DNA of 64,000 bases, from assembly GCA_003349915.1 (NCBI GenBank), contig QFXE01000020.1:62001-126000 (forward strand). The letters are read 5' to 3'. The position numbers were made by a program, and so were the translations under genes. Source of the DNA: an endosymbiont of Escarpia spicata. Its GTDB lineage: Bacteria; Pseudomonadota; Gammaproteobacteria; Chromatiales; Chromatiaceae. The notes beneath the pieces were generated by a model. The model was not told where the DNA came from. It saw nothing but the letters and a program-made list of their open reading frames with translations, and made no database searches. How positions within the stretch are numbered: position 1 is the stretch's first letter; every line of letters begins with the position of its first letter. Shown piece after piece: positions 54,138 to 62,385 of this stretch.

Positions 54138-54638
54138 CTAGTCCAGCTGCGCCTGCAGGCGCCGGACAATCTGATCCGCCATATCGGTACGCATATCACC
54201 CCGCACCAGCTTAGCCTCGTTGCGACGGCCCAGCTCGTCCGTACCGCTATAGGTCAACTCACGCACAAGTTCCAGATGCTGCTCAGGCAGCGCTGCCTTA
54301 CCCTCACGATCCACCACGGAAAAGTCACTCTTCAAGCGCAACTCATACTCCAGCGCCTTGCCGTTTTCATCGACGGAGAGGACCCGATATTTAAACGCCT
54401 CGGTGAGTGAGAGGCGATTCTTCGCCACTGCCGCATCGGCAGCCAGAGCCACGCCTGATGCCCGCAGATCCCGCTGTAGAATCCCCGCCAGACTCTTGCT
54501 GTTTTCGGCATCCTCCACAAACAGGCCATTCAGGTTGGGTGTGGCCTGTTGATGGCCTTTCAGATGAAATCCGCAGCCTGAAACTATCAGCAAAATCGAC
54601 AATAAAAAGCCGCTACGCCAGTGTCGTCCTTTCAGCAT
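54138..54638 (-). CDS. lptE: LPS-assembly lipoprotein LptE
   Basis: Outer-membrane lipoprotein that plugs the LptD channel for LPS export. The N-terminus has a hydrophobic signal and lipobox LIVSGC followed by GFHLKG, the hallmark of LptE. Cys22 (from ATG 54638) would be acylated. The mature part shows LAGILQRDLRASGVAL and YELRLKSDFSVVDREG, fitting the family. The frame begins with TTG at 54644; the ATG two codons on is the likely start. Length, 166 residues, is normal. Confidence 0.92.
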   Translation of the reverse strand: MLKGRHWRSGFLLSILLIVSGCGFHLKGHQQATPNLNGLFVEDAENSKSLAGILQRDLRASGVALAADAAVAKNRLSLTEAFKYRVLSVDENGKALEYELRLKSDFSVVDREGKAALPEQHLELVRELTYSGTDELGRRNEAKLVRGDMRTDMADQIVRRLQAQLD

Positions 54639-54655
54639 TTCCAATCAGGGCTCCC

Positions 54656-54730
54656 GTAGGTCGGGTTAGCAATAGCGTAACCCGACATGTTTCTGATGTT
54701 GTTGGGTTACGCTACGCTAACCCAACCTAC
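54656..54730. repeat. Pair of GGGTTACGCTA palindromic repeats
   Basis: Two modules: 54656-54686 (GTAGGTCGGGTTAGC...GCGTAACCCGAC) and 54701-54730 (GTTGGGTTACGCTACGCTAA, then CCCAACCTAC). Each can fold on itself and each pairs with the other. Sequences of this kind are scattered in many proteobacterial genomes. They fill the gap between leuS and lptE. Confidence 0.9.
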
Positions 54731-54781
54731 ATTTTGGCTACCCCCTGCGGGGGTGGGAATGGATGTAGCTCCGGTCGACCA

Positions 54782-57358
54782 CTATTTGGCAACGATGCTC
54801 ACCAATTTATTGGGCACGACTATGACCTTGCGCACGGTGACATCACCCACAAACTTCTGCACATTGTCATTGCAGAGGGCGATCTCTTCAACCTTCGACT
54901 TATCTGCATCCACCGGCACCTGAATCTTGGCCCGCACCTTGCCGTTGACCTGGATGACGTACTGAATGCTCTCCTGCTTCAGCGCGTTCTCGTCGGGTTG
55001 GGGCCAGCCTGCATCGAGAATATCTTCACCATAACCCAACTCACGCCACAAATGGTGACTGACGTGGGGGGCAATGGGAGCCAGCAGGCGCAAGACGATG
55101 CCGAGACCTTCATGCAGCACGATGAGATCCGCCTTCTCGTCACCCAGCTTATAGAGGGTATTGACGATGGTCATGCAGGCTGAAACCACCGTGTTGAACT
55201 GCTGCCTGTCATAGTCAAAAAGTGCCTTCTTGAGCGCTTCATGGATCTCACGCCGCGTATCCTTCAATGCAGAAAGGGGGACAGAACTGGGGTCTGTCCC
55301 CCTTTCTGCCGCTCCCTTTATCGCCAGCGCCCAAAGCCGCTTAAGAAAGCGAAATGCACCCTCCACACCCTCATCGTTCCACTCCAGTGACTGATCCGGG
55401 GGTGAGGTGAACATGGTGTAGAGACGCACGGTGTCGGCACCATAGCGGTCGATCAGCGATTGGGGATCGATGCCGTTGTTCTTCGACTTCGACATCTTCT
55501 CGATACCGCCGATTTTCACCGGCTGACTATCGGCGGACAGGCTGGCGCTCAGCGGCCGACCCTTTTCGTCCTGTTCCACCTCCACTTCAGCCGGGTTGTA
55601 CCAATGCTTTGAGCCGTCACTCTCACCCCGGTAGTAGGTTTCCGCCACCACCATGCCCTGAGTCAACAGACGGGTGAATGGCTCGCTGCTCTGCACCAGC
55701 CCCACATCGCGCATGAGCTTGTGGAAAAATCGGGCATAGAGCAGATGCAGCACCGCATGTTCGATACCGCCGACATAGTGGTCCACCGGCAGCCAGTAAT
55801 CGGCCCGCTCGTCGAGCATGGTCTCGGCGCCGGGGCAAGTGTAGCGGGCGTAGTACCAACTCGACTCCATAAACGTATCGAAGGTATCGGTCTCACGTTG
55901 AGCCGCACCGCCACACTCGGGGCAGATGCATTTGGCAAATGCGCCATCAGCCTTGATCGGATTGATCGTGTCCTCGTCGTAGACGATATCCTCCGGCAGC
56001 ACCACCGGCAGATCCGCCATCGGGACCGGCACGGTGCCGCATTTGTCGCAGTGGATCATGGGGATCGGCGTACCCCAGTAGCGCTGGCGGGAGACACCCC
56101 AGTCGCGCAAGCGGAAGTTCTTGGTTTTCTCTCCCTTGTTACGCGCCTGCAGCCACTCGGCGATTGTGTCGAACGCGGCCTCTGAGGTGAGATCGTTGAA
56201 GGGGCCGGAATCCTTGAGCACACCCTTTTCGATATAGGCGGCGGCCTGGATGTCGATATTAGTGCCATCCGCCGGGTGGATCACTTGTTTGATCGGGATG
56301 CCGTATTTCCCGGCGAAGGCATGGTCGCGCTCATCGTGACCGGGCACTGCCATCACTGCGCCGGTACCATAGCCCATAAGCACGAAGTTGGCGGCATAGA
56401 TTGGTACAGGCTCGCCGCTCACCGGATGGATCGCGTTGATACCCAGGGGAATGCCCTTCTTCTCAATGGTCTCCAGATCCGCCTCGGAGGTGCCGCCCTG
56501 GCGACACTCATCAACGAACCCGGCGATTTCAGTATTGTTCTTCGCCGCCTGCAGTGCGAGTGAGTGCTCACCAGCCACCGCCACATAGGTAACGCCCATG
56601 AGAGTATCTGGTCGGGTGGTAAAGATGGTCAGGCTCTCATCCGAACCTTCGATACCAAACGCCATCTTCACACCGAATGAGCGGCCGATCCAGTTGCGCT
56701 GCATGGTGCGGACCTGGTCGGGCCAGCCTTCCAGATTGTCGATCTCATCAAGCAGCTCATCGGCGTAATCGGTGATCTTGATGAACCACTGGGGGATTTC
56801 ACGGCGCTCCACCAGCGCCCCGGAACGCCAGCCGCGGCCGTCGATCACCTGCTCGTTGGCGAGTACTGTCTGATCCACCGGATCCCAGTTGACCACCGCG
56901 TTCTTGCGGTAGACCAACCCTTTTTTATAGAGCTCGGTGAAGAGCCACTGTTCCCATTTGTAGTAGTCGGGCCGACAGGTGGCCAGCTCCCGATCCCAGT
57001 CATAACCGAAACCGAGGCTATTGAGCTGCCGCTTCATATATTCGATGTTGTCGTAGGTCCAGCCCGCAGGCGCAGCCTTGTTCTTGCGCGCCGCGTTCTC
57101 TGCCGGCAGCCCAAAAGCATCCCAACCCATAGGCTGCAATACATTTTTTCCCTGCATACGCTGATAGCGGGCGATCACGTCCCCGATGGTGTAGTTACGC
57201 ACATGCCCCATATGCAGCTTGCCGCTGGGATAGGGAAACATTGAGAGGCAGTAAAACTTCTCCTTAGATGGATCTTCAACCACCTTAAAGGTCTTCTCTT
57301 CCTCCCAATGGGTCTGGGTCTGTTGTTCTATCTGACGGGGATCGTAGGTGTTTTGCAT
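54782..57358 (-). CDS. leuS: Leucyl-tRNA synthetase
   Basis: Charges tRNA-Leu. The 858-residue class Ia enzyme has the HIGH-type motif [14 protein letters not shown], the editing-domain threonine-rich segment [20 protein letters not shown], the zinc-module cysteines in [13 protein letters not shown] and [27 protein letters not shown], and the C-terminal [17 protein letters not shown]. Length is normal. An intergenic-type palindrome of 41 bp (55269-55309) lies in frame in the linker after the KMSKS module. Confidence 0.98.
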   Translation of the reverse strand: MQNTYDPRQIEQQTQTHWEEEKTFKVVEDPSKEKFYCLSMFPYPSGKLHMGHVRNYTIGDVIARYQRMQGKNVLQPMGWDAFGLPAENAARKNKAAPAGWTYDNIEYMKRQLNSLGFGYDWDRELATCRPDYYKWEQWLFTELYKKGLVYRKNAVVNWDPVDQTVLANEQVIDGRGWRSGALVERREIPQWFIKITDYADELLDEIDNLEGWPDQVRTMQRNWIGRSFGVKMAFGIEGSDESLTIFTTRPDTLMGVTYVAVAGEHSLALQAAKNNTEIAGFVDECRQGGTSEADLETIEKKGIPLGINAIHPVSGEPVPIYAANFVLMGYGTGAVMAVPGHDERDHAFAGKYGIPIKQVIHPADGTNIDIQAAAYIEKGVLKDSGPFNDLTSEAAFDTIAEWLQARNKGEKTKNFRLRDWGVSRQRYWGTPIPMIHCDKCGTVPVPMADLPVVLPEDIVYDEDTINPIKADGAFAKCICPECGGAAQRETDTFDTFMESSWYYARYTCPGAETMLDERADYWLPVDHYVGGIEHAVLHLLYARFFHKLMRDVGLVQSSEPFTRLLTQGMVVAETYYRGESDGSKHWYNPAEVEVEQDEKGRPLSASLSADSQPVKIGGIEKMSKSKNNGIDPQSLIDRYGADTVRLYTMFTSPPDQSLEWNDEGVEGAFRFLKRLWALAIKGAAERGTDPSSVPLSALKDTRREIHEALKKALFDYDRQQFNTVVSACMTIVNTLYKLGDEKADLIVLHEGLGIVLRLLAPIAPHVSHHLWRELGYGEDILDAGWPQPDENALKQESIQYVIQVNGKVRAKIQVPVDADKSKVEEIALCNDNVQKFVGDVTVRKVIVVPNKLVSIVAK
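55269..55309. repeat. 41-bp palindrome inside the leuS coding region
   Basis: Perfect 17-base arms (GCAGAAAGGGGGACAGA and complement) with a seven-base loop. The centre, GGGGACAGACCCC-like, resembles the dispersed palindromes often found with REP-associated transposases. It encodes the linker [14 protein letters not shown] of LeuRS and keeps the frame. Confidence 0.9.
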
Positions 57359-57418
57359 GGTCCGGCTTCGGGAAAATGTGTTCGGATAATCGCGGAAGGA
57401 TAACCTAACCTCCGACTT

Positions 57419-57820
57419 TCAGGAAGTTAGGTCGAGCATTCGCTCAATCACATGGTCGATCGCCCGCTCCCAGGCGAGGCGAGTCTCTTCACTGAATTCC
57501 GAATCACATTCCGCCACTGTCTCGACCAATGCCTTTCGCCAACCAGCGAAAAAACGGCGTTCCACATTCAGGCGCCGGTGTATCTTTCCCAGCATCTCCA
57601 TGTACATACCCAGTCCCGGCTGACCCTCTGTTGTGTCAGCCAGCATCTCCAGGGTGGTCAGCAACTTCTGCTTGATTTGCGGCATATCCCGGTTATGAAA
57701 AAAAGCCGCAACTTCATCGGATTGGCCAACAAAGCGGTCGTAAAAACGATCAATAAATTGATCATTCGCTGTGGAGCGTCTGAGACTTTCCCGGAAACGT
57801 TTCCGGTCGATTTCATTCAT
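57419..57820 (-). CDS. Single-domain globin
   Basis: A protein of about 133 residues (MNEIDRKRFRESLRRS from ATG 57820; the frame extends to 57868). The globin fold is indicated by RFYDRFVGQSDEVAAFFHN (B-C-D region with the conserved Phe), LLTTLEMLADTTEG (E helix), the probable proximal His in EMLGKIHRRLNVERRFFAGW (F-G region) and a last helix DHVIERMLDL. It probably binds haem and may handle oxygen or nitric oxide, or act as a sensor; the norD cluster elsewhere in the window makes NO a reasonable thought but not evidence. Stands alone between leuS and ybeL. Confidence 0.8.
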   Translation of the reverse strand: MNEIDRKRFRESLRRSTANDQFIDRFYDRFVGQSDEVAAFFHNRDMPQIKQKLLTTLEMLADTTEGQPGLGMYMEMLGKIHRRLNVERRFFAGWRKALVETVAECDSEFSEETRLAWERAIDHVIERMLDLTS

Positions 57821-58043
57821 TGTGGTGGTCACGAAGATTCTCAAATTTGGGTGCAGCCTGCGCACCATTGCAGTAAATGGGTAATAACAGAGTTTCTCAC
57901 GAAACGGTTAGTAAATTTCATCGTTCCCTGGCTCAAAGGCGATCTCAATTAGCCCTGATCATTTGCCAACGCGTAAATTTCATCCATTATTACTATATAG
58001 AAGAACCAGAAAATGGCGGTACAACCGCTGTAAGGAGCAGACC

Positions 58044-58574
58044 ATGACAGATCCCGACAACAAAAACCCACTGGACAGACTCACAGACGCTTATGAGGAC
58101 ATTCTTGAGCATGTGCATGATGCCATTGAATCGGCTAAGGAGAATACCATCCCTGGTCTCAAGGACTATTTTGACGATGCCAAGGAGAAGGTCGTCGAAC
58201 TGGGTGAGCTGAGCCGCGAGGAGGCGGATAAGGTCGCAGGTTATGTTGAGCGGGATGTAAAAGATGCTGCGCACTACCTTATTGAGACCGGGGAACAGTT
58301 ATCCGAGTGGTGGCAGTTTGATGTCCAGCAGGTGGAAGACCGAATGATCGAGATGTTCTCCCGAGTTGCGGATCAGACCAAATTGGAGCTGAACAAGATC
58401 GCTGAACGGGCAAAAGAGGCGTCCCGATACCATACCGGCGAGGTCACCGGACCCGGCACACTGATCTGCTCAACCTGCGGCAAAGAGATGCACTTCAAAA
58501 AGACCGGGCACATCCCACCCTGCTCTGGATGCCACGGCACTGAATTCCGGCGAGCCGGTGAAAACAAGGATTAA
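58044..58574 (+). CDS. ybeL: Zinc-ribbon protein of the YbeL (DUF1451) family
   Basis: A 176-residue protein from ATG 58044 (MTDPDNKNPLDRLTDAYEDI), preceded by AAGGAG; an upstream frame to 57963 is not needed. The first 130 residues are long helices, including VVELGELSREEADKVAGYVE and the WWQFDVQQVEDRMIEMFSRV segment. The C-terminus has EVTGPGTLICSTCGKEMHFK and IPPCSGCHGTEFRR, giving four Cys for zinc. E. coli ybeL also lies next to leuS, supporting the assignment. Function unknown. Confidence 0.9.
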   Translation: MTDPDNKNPLDRLTDAYEDILEHVHDAIESAKENTIPGLKDYFDDAKEKVVELGELSREEADKVAGYVERDVKDAAHYLIETGEQLSEWWQFDVQQVEDRMIEMFSRVADQTKLELNKIAERAKEASRYHTGEVTGPGTLICSTCGKEMHFKKTGHIPPCSGCHGTEFRRAGENKD

Positions 58575-58612
58575 ATATCTCCTCCGCAACCAGAGGGAGT
58601 AATAAAAAAATT

Positions 58613-58678
58613 GTGGGAGCTGCGCCCCGCCGCGATGGCTCCGTAGATAGGTAAAGCACGGCGGGGCGCAGCTCCCAC
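58613..58678. repeat. Palindrome with perfect 20-bp arms (GTGGGAGCTGCGCCCCGCCG)
   Basis: Arms 58613-58632 and 58659-58678 around a 26-base loop. Repeats of this sort are common as dispersed REP-like elements in gammaproteobacteria. It lies in the space between ybeL and the adenylate kinase terminator. Confidence 0.92.
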
Positions 58679-58702
58679 GGCGAGTCTTTTTGGCACGCCA
58701 CG

Positions 58703-58732
58703 AAAAAGGGCTCCCATTTCAGGGAGCCCTTT
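58703..58732 (-). terminator. Rho-independent terminator after adk
   Basis: On the reverse strand an 11-bp perfect stem AAAGGGCTCCC / GGGAGCCCTTT with a six-base loop is followed by further T. It lies 27 bp after the adk stop. Confidence 0.85.
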
Positions 58733-58758
58733 CTCATCGGGCAATGGATTGAGTGGGG

Positions 58759-60216
58759 CTACCGCCGCCGCTTCCCAACCGTTTTCTTTTTGGCTGAGGC
58801 TTTCTTCTTCCTAGCCATCCTCTTCTTGGAAGAGACTTTCTTCTTCCCGGCTGCTTTCTTTTTGGAAGACAGCTTCTTCTTTGAAGCCACTTTTTTCCTA
58901 GCGGAGGCTTTTTTCTTCGCCGCCGCCTTCTTCTTGGTAGACACCTTCTTCTTAGCGACTACCTTTTTCCTGGCGGAGGCTTTTTTCTTTGCCGTCGCCT
59001 TCTTTTTGCTAGACACCCTCTTCTTAGCGACTACCTTTTTCCTGGCGGAGGCTTTTTTCTTTGCCCTTGCCTTCTTCTTGGTAGACACTTTCTTCTTAGC
59101 GACTACCTTTTTCCTGACGGAGGCTTTTTTCTTCGCCGTCGCCTTCTTCTTGGTGGAGACCCTCTTCTTTGAGATCACCTTTTTCTTGGCAGAGGCTTTT
59201 TTCTTCGCCATCGCCTTCTTCTTGGTGGAGACCTTCTTCTTTGAGGTCACCTTTTTCTTGGCGGAAGCCTTCTTCTTCGCCGTCGCCTTCTTCTTTGTGG
59301 AGATCTTCTTCTTTGAGGTCACCTTTTTCTTGGCGGAAACCTTCTTCTTCGCCGGCGCCTTCTTCCTCGTGACAACCTTCTCTTCGGCCACCGCGCTTTT
59401 CTCAGGCACTTTCTCCTCAACCACCTCCATCACTGCGACCGGCTCTGACTCGACCACAACAACAACCCCAGGTTCAAACTCCAGCTCGGGTACTGCGGTC
59501 TGTTCCGGCTCCATCACTTCATCTTCTTTTTCCGGCAGCGGCATTTCCGCCTCGACTACAGGAGATGCAGCAACCCCATCCAGAATCTGACAAACGTTTG
59601 CAAAGATCTCTTCGATCTCCCCTGCGCCTTCGATCCGACGTAACTTGCCCTGCTCATCATAATGCTCGATCAGCGGCACGGTCAGGTTGTCATAGACATG
59701 TAGCCGATGACTGATAGTCTCTTCGTTATCATCCACCCGCTGATGCAGCTTGCCGCCACACTTGTCGCACACACCTTCGACGATAGTGGGATTGCTGTAG
59801 ATATTGTACATCTGACCGCAGGACTCGCAATTGCGCCGTCCCACGAGCCGTTCCATCAGCGCATCGGTTTCAACATGAATGAGTATCGCGAGGTCCAAAG
59901 GCTGTCCCAACTCAGTGAGCATGGCATCAAGGGTCTCGGACTGTTCAAGATTGCGCGGAAAACCGTCAAGAATGTATCCCTCCTTCACATCCTGGGCCTG
60001 CAGACGTTCCCGGATCATCGCAAGGACAATATCATCGGAAACCAGGTGCCCCGACTCCATTGCCACCTTGGCCTGTCTGCCTAGTTCAGACTCCGCCGCC
60101 ACAGCGGCCCGCAGCAGATCCCCGGTGGAGATCTGGGGAATCCCGTACTTCCCCGCAATCTTTTTGGCCTGGGTTCCCTTACCCGATCCTGGCGCTCCAA
60201 GCAGAACGATTCTCAT
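58759..60216 (-). CDS. adk: Adenylate kinase fused to a histone-H1-like lysine-rich tail
   Basis: Starts at ATG 60216 (MRIVLLGAPGSGKGTQ, P-loop) and is 485 residues. Residues 1-217 are a complete adenylate kinase: ISTGDLLRAAV, LDGFPRNLEQSETLD, and a zinc-type LID with C130-x2-C133 and C150-x2-C153 (NCESCGQMY, CDKCGGK). Residues 218-281 form an acidic linker. Residues 282-485 are a basic tail of KKK blocks, e.g. VSTKKKATAKKKASARKK, in hexads within a 24-residue period, matched by a 72-bp DNA repeat; it ends GKRRR. Ordinary adenylate kinases end near residue 215. The tail should bind nucleic acid or polyanions and put the enzyme on the nucleoid or ribosome. The longer frame to 60258 is not needed. 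One stop codon is at 58759; the fusion is in frame with no break. Confidence 0.95.
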   Translation of the reverse strand: MRIVLLGAPGSGKGTQAKKIAGKYGIPQISTGDLLRAAVAAESELGRQAKVAMESGHLVSDDIVLAMIRERLQAQDVKEGYILDGFPRNLEQSETLDAMLTELGQPLDLAILIHVETDALMERLVGRRNCESCGQMYNIYSNPTIVEGVCDKCGGKLHQRVDDNEETISHRLHVYDNLTVPLIEHYDEQGKLRRIEGAGEIEEIFANVCQILDGVAASPVVEAEMPLPEKEDEVMEPEQTAVPELEFEPGVVVVVESEPVAVMEVVEEKVPEKSAVAEEKVVTRKKAPAKKKVSAKKKVTSKKKISTKKKATAKKKASAKKKVTSKKKVSTKKKAMAKKKASAKKKVISKKRVSTKKKATAKKKASVRKKVVAKKKVSTKKKARAKKKASARKKVVAKKRVSSKKKATAKKKASARKKVVAKKKVSTKKKAAAKKKASARKKVASKKKLSSKKKAAGKKKVSSKKRMARKKKASAKKKTVGKRRR

Positions 60217-60535
60217 CGCCACTCCCCTATAAGTTAGTGGTATTTTATGTGTGGCCAACCCGCAGCCAAGTTTGGACTAACACCCATGTCCCGAACGCTG
60301 AAGGAAGCGGAAAAAACGCTGTCCCATGCCCTACACCATCAGCTAATTAGGAAATTCCATGACTGCATCTAAGTTTTGGATTGGCCGCCGTTGATCAGCT
60401 TGGGTAAGCTAATATCAGAATCCCCCTAAAGTCAACGAAGTTTATGTACTCATCCGGGGCAATCGATTATGCTTCGACCCCCGTGGCCCGGCGACTCTGG
60501 GCTTGATTTAATTGACGGACTCCAGACCTTCCCCC

Positions 60536-60883
60536 ATGCCGGAAATTCCAGATATTACCGATTCAGAGCGCTGGATCATCGATACCACCCTCAAAGAGCG
60601 CTACGATCGCGATGTGCCTTTGCAGCTCGCAGACGCTGAAATACGCCTGATGCTCTCTGACAGAGAGCTCACAAGCTGTCCGGTCGTCTACTGGAACGAG
60701 GACGACTGCAACTTCGTACTGTTCAAGACGGGCGACCGTAGATACCGCTGCCAATTTTTCTACCGGGGATACCAGCAGTACGGTACCGGCGTCCACGAAT
60801 ATGACGATTTGACCGAATGTATCGTCTCCCTGCTGCAGACACAGGCCGATTATGCGGCCAAAGAGCGGGGCGACCTGAAATAA
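60536..60883 (+). CDS. Conserved hypothetical protein upstream of pfp
   Basis: A 115-residue acidic protein from ATG 60536 (MPEIPDITDSERWIIDTTLK); a TTG at 60512 would add eight residues. Visible segments are RYDRDVPLQLADAEIRLMLS, CPVVYWNEDDCNFVLFKTGD and RYRCQFFYRGYQQYGTGVHE, suggesting a small alpha/beta protein. Not recognised. It ends 53 bp before pfp and is on the same strand, so it may be co-transcribed, though conserved linkage cannot be judged from one genome. Confidence 0.65.
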   Translation: MPEIPDITDSERWIIDTTLKERYDRDVPLQLADAEIRLMLSDRELTSCPVVYWNEDDCNFVLFKTGDRRYRCQFFYRGYQQYGTGVHEYDDLTECIVSLLQTQADYAAKERGDLK

Positions 60884-60936
60884 CAGTTCCAGATATTATC
60901 CATCTTTTCGCTATTAAATTAGGGAGTTAGCCAGAC

Positions 60937-62193
60937 ATGACAGCAAAGAATGCCTTTTACGCCCAGTCCGGTGGTGTGACCGCAGTCATCAACTCGTCCG
61001 CCTGTGGCGTCATCGAGACCTGCCGCAAGCACAGCGACAAGATCGCCAACGTCTACGCCGGCCGCAACGGCATCATCGGCGCACTGACCGAAGATCTGAT
61101 CGACACCTCCCAGGAGTCCGCTGAGGATATCGCCGCACTGAAGACCACCCCTTCCGGCGGTTTCGGTTCCTGCCGCTTCAAGCTGAAAGGCCTGGAAGAT
61201 AGCAAGCGTGAATATGAGCGTTTGATCGAGATCTTCAAGGCCCATAACATCGGCTACTTCTTCTACAATGGCGGCGGCGACTCCGCCGACACCTGCTACA
61301 AGGTCTCCCAGCTCTCCGAGAAGATGGGCTATCCGGTTCAGGCCATCCACGTACCGAAAACCGTGGACAACGACCTGCCGATCACCGATAACTGCCCTGG
61401 TTTCGGTTCCGTAGCCAAATACATCGCCGTTTCCACCCTGGAGGCCTCCTACGACGTGCGCTCCATGGCCGCCACCTCCACCAAGATCTTCGTGATCGAG
61501 GTGATGGGTCGTCACGCCGGCTGGATCGCAGCCGCCGGCGCGCTGGTCGAGGACTACGGCATTCCGGTTGTCACTCTGTTCCCTGAGATCGAGTTCGACA
61601 AGGAGAAATTCATCGCTGCAGTCGATGCCAAGGTGAAAGAGCATGGCTACTGCACCATCTGCGTCTCGGAAGGCGCCCACTACCCTGACGGCACTTTCCT
61701 GGCCGAACAGGGTACCCGCGACTCCTTCGGTCACGCCCAGTTGGGTGGTGCCGCCCCGATCGTTGCCAACATGGTCAAAGATGCCTTGGGCCACAAGTTT
61801 CACTGGGCTGTTGCCGATTATCTGCAACGCGCAGCACGTCACCTGGCCTCTGAGTCTGACGTCGAGCAGGCCTATGCCCTGGGTCAGGCCGCTGTCGAAA
61901 AGGCTCTGGAAGGCAAGAATTCCATCATGCCGACCGTTGTTCGAGAATCTTCCAATCCCTACAAGTGGAGCATCGGTGAAGCCCCTCTGAGCGAGGTCGC
62001 CAATGTTGAGAAGATGATGCCGATGGATTTCATCTCCGAGGATGGTTTCGGCATCACAGACAAGTGCAAGGAGTACCTCTACCCGCTGATCAAAGGCGAG
62101 GCCTACCCCGAGTACGACGACAACGGCATGCCCAAGTATGTCACCATGAAGGGCGCCCCTGTGCCGCAAAAGTTGGAAAAATTCGAAATCTAA
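60937..62193 (+). CDS. pfp: Pyrophosphate-dependent 6-phosphofructokinase
   Basis: Phosphorylates fructose 6-phosphate with PPi, reversibly, so it can also make PPi from fructose 1,6-bisphosphate (or act on sedoheptulose 1,7-bisphosphate). The 418-residue protein has FYAQSGGVTAVINSSACGVI near the N-terminus, GGGDSADT at 112-119 and PKTVDND at 140-146. Lys at the second position of PKTVDND is Gly in ATP-dependent enzymes, so this marks PPi use. VMGRHAGWIAAAGAL is the substrate loop. The next gene is a proton-pumping pyrophosphatase, an arrangement known in methanotrophs and sulfur-oxidising symbionts, where the pair is thought to recover PPi energy in the Calvin cycle. Confidence 0.95.
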   Translation: MTAKNAFYAQSGGVTAVINSSACGVIETCRKHSDKIANVYAGRNGIIGALTEDLIDTSQESAEDIAALKTTPSGGFGSCRFKLKGLEDSKREYERLIEIFKAHNIGYFFYNGGGDSADTCYKVSQLSEKMGYPVQAIHVPKTVDNDLPITDNCPGFGSVAKYIAVSTLEASYDVRSMAATSTKIFVIEVMGRHAGWIAAAGALVEDYGIPVVTLFPEIEFDKEKFIAAVDAKVKEHGYCTICVSEGAHYPDGTFLAEQGTRDSFGHAQLGGAAPIVANMVKDALGHKFHWAVADYLQRAARHLASESDVEQAYALGQAAVEKALEGKNSIMPTVVRESSNPYKWSIGEAPLSEVANVEKMMPMDFISEDGFGITDKCKEYLYPLIKGEAYPEYDDNGMPKYVTMKGAPVPQKLEKFEI

Positions 62194-62204
62194 GGCCAAA
62201 CACC

Positions 62205-62236
62205 GAGGGGGCTGTTTCAGCGCCCCCTCTTTATTT
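62205..62236 (+). terminator. Hairpin terminator between pfp and hppA
   Basis: Stem GAGGGGGC / GCCCCCTC (8 bp) with a nine-base loop, followed by TTTATTT. It should end or attenuate the pfp transcript, so hppA probably has its own promoter in the 150 bp downstream. Confidence 0.75.
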
Positions 62237-62385
62237 CGCCTGATTTGATTCGAGTCAATGATTTGGCATTTAGGTATATTAGAAAGTAGCGGGTCCGCGC
62301 GTGGGGAAGCGCGGCACGCGACCGAAGCAATATCGACCAAAAAAACCGTTATCCGATCTATTAATACGTTGAGGAGGGTTCCTAC

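Noticed and set aside
58790-59590. A 266-codon Phe-rich frame antisense to the adenylate kinase tail
   Set aside because: It is only the complement of the lysine-codon repeats (AAG read as CTT/TTC), with no start region or independent signal.
60919-62340. A 473-codon open frame antisense to pfp
   Set aside because: It mirrors a highly conserved enzyme gene on the other strand; its composition (His-, Gly- and Asp-rich) is that of an antisense shadow and it has no recognisable domain.
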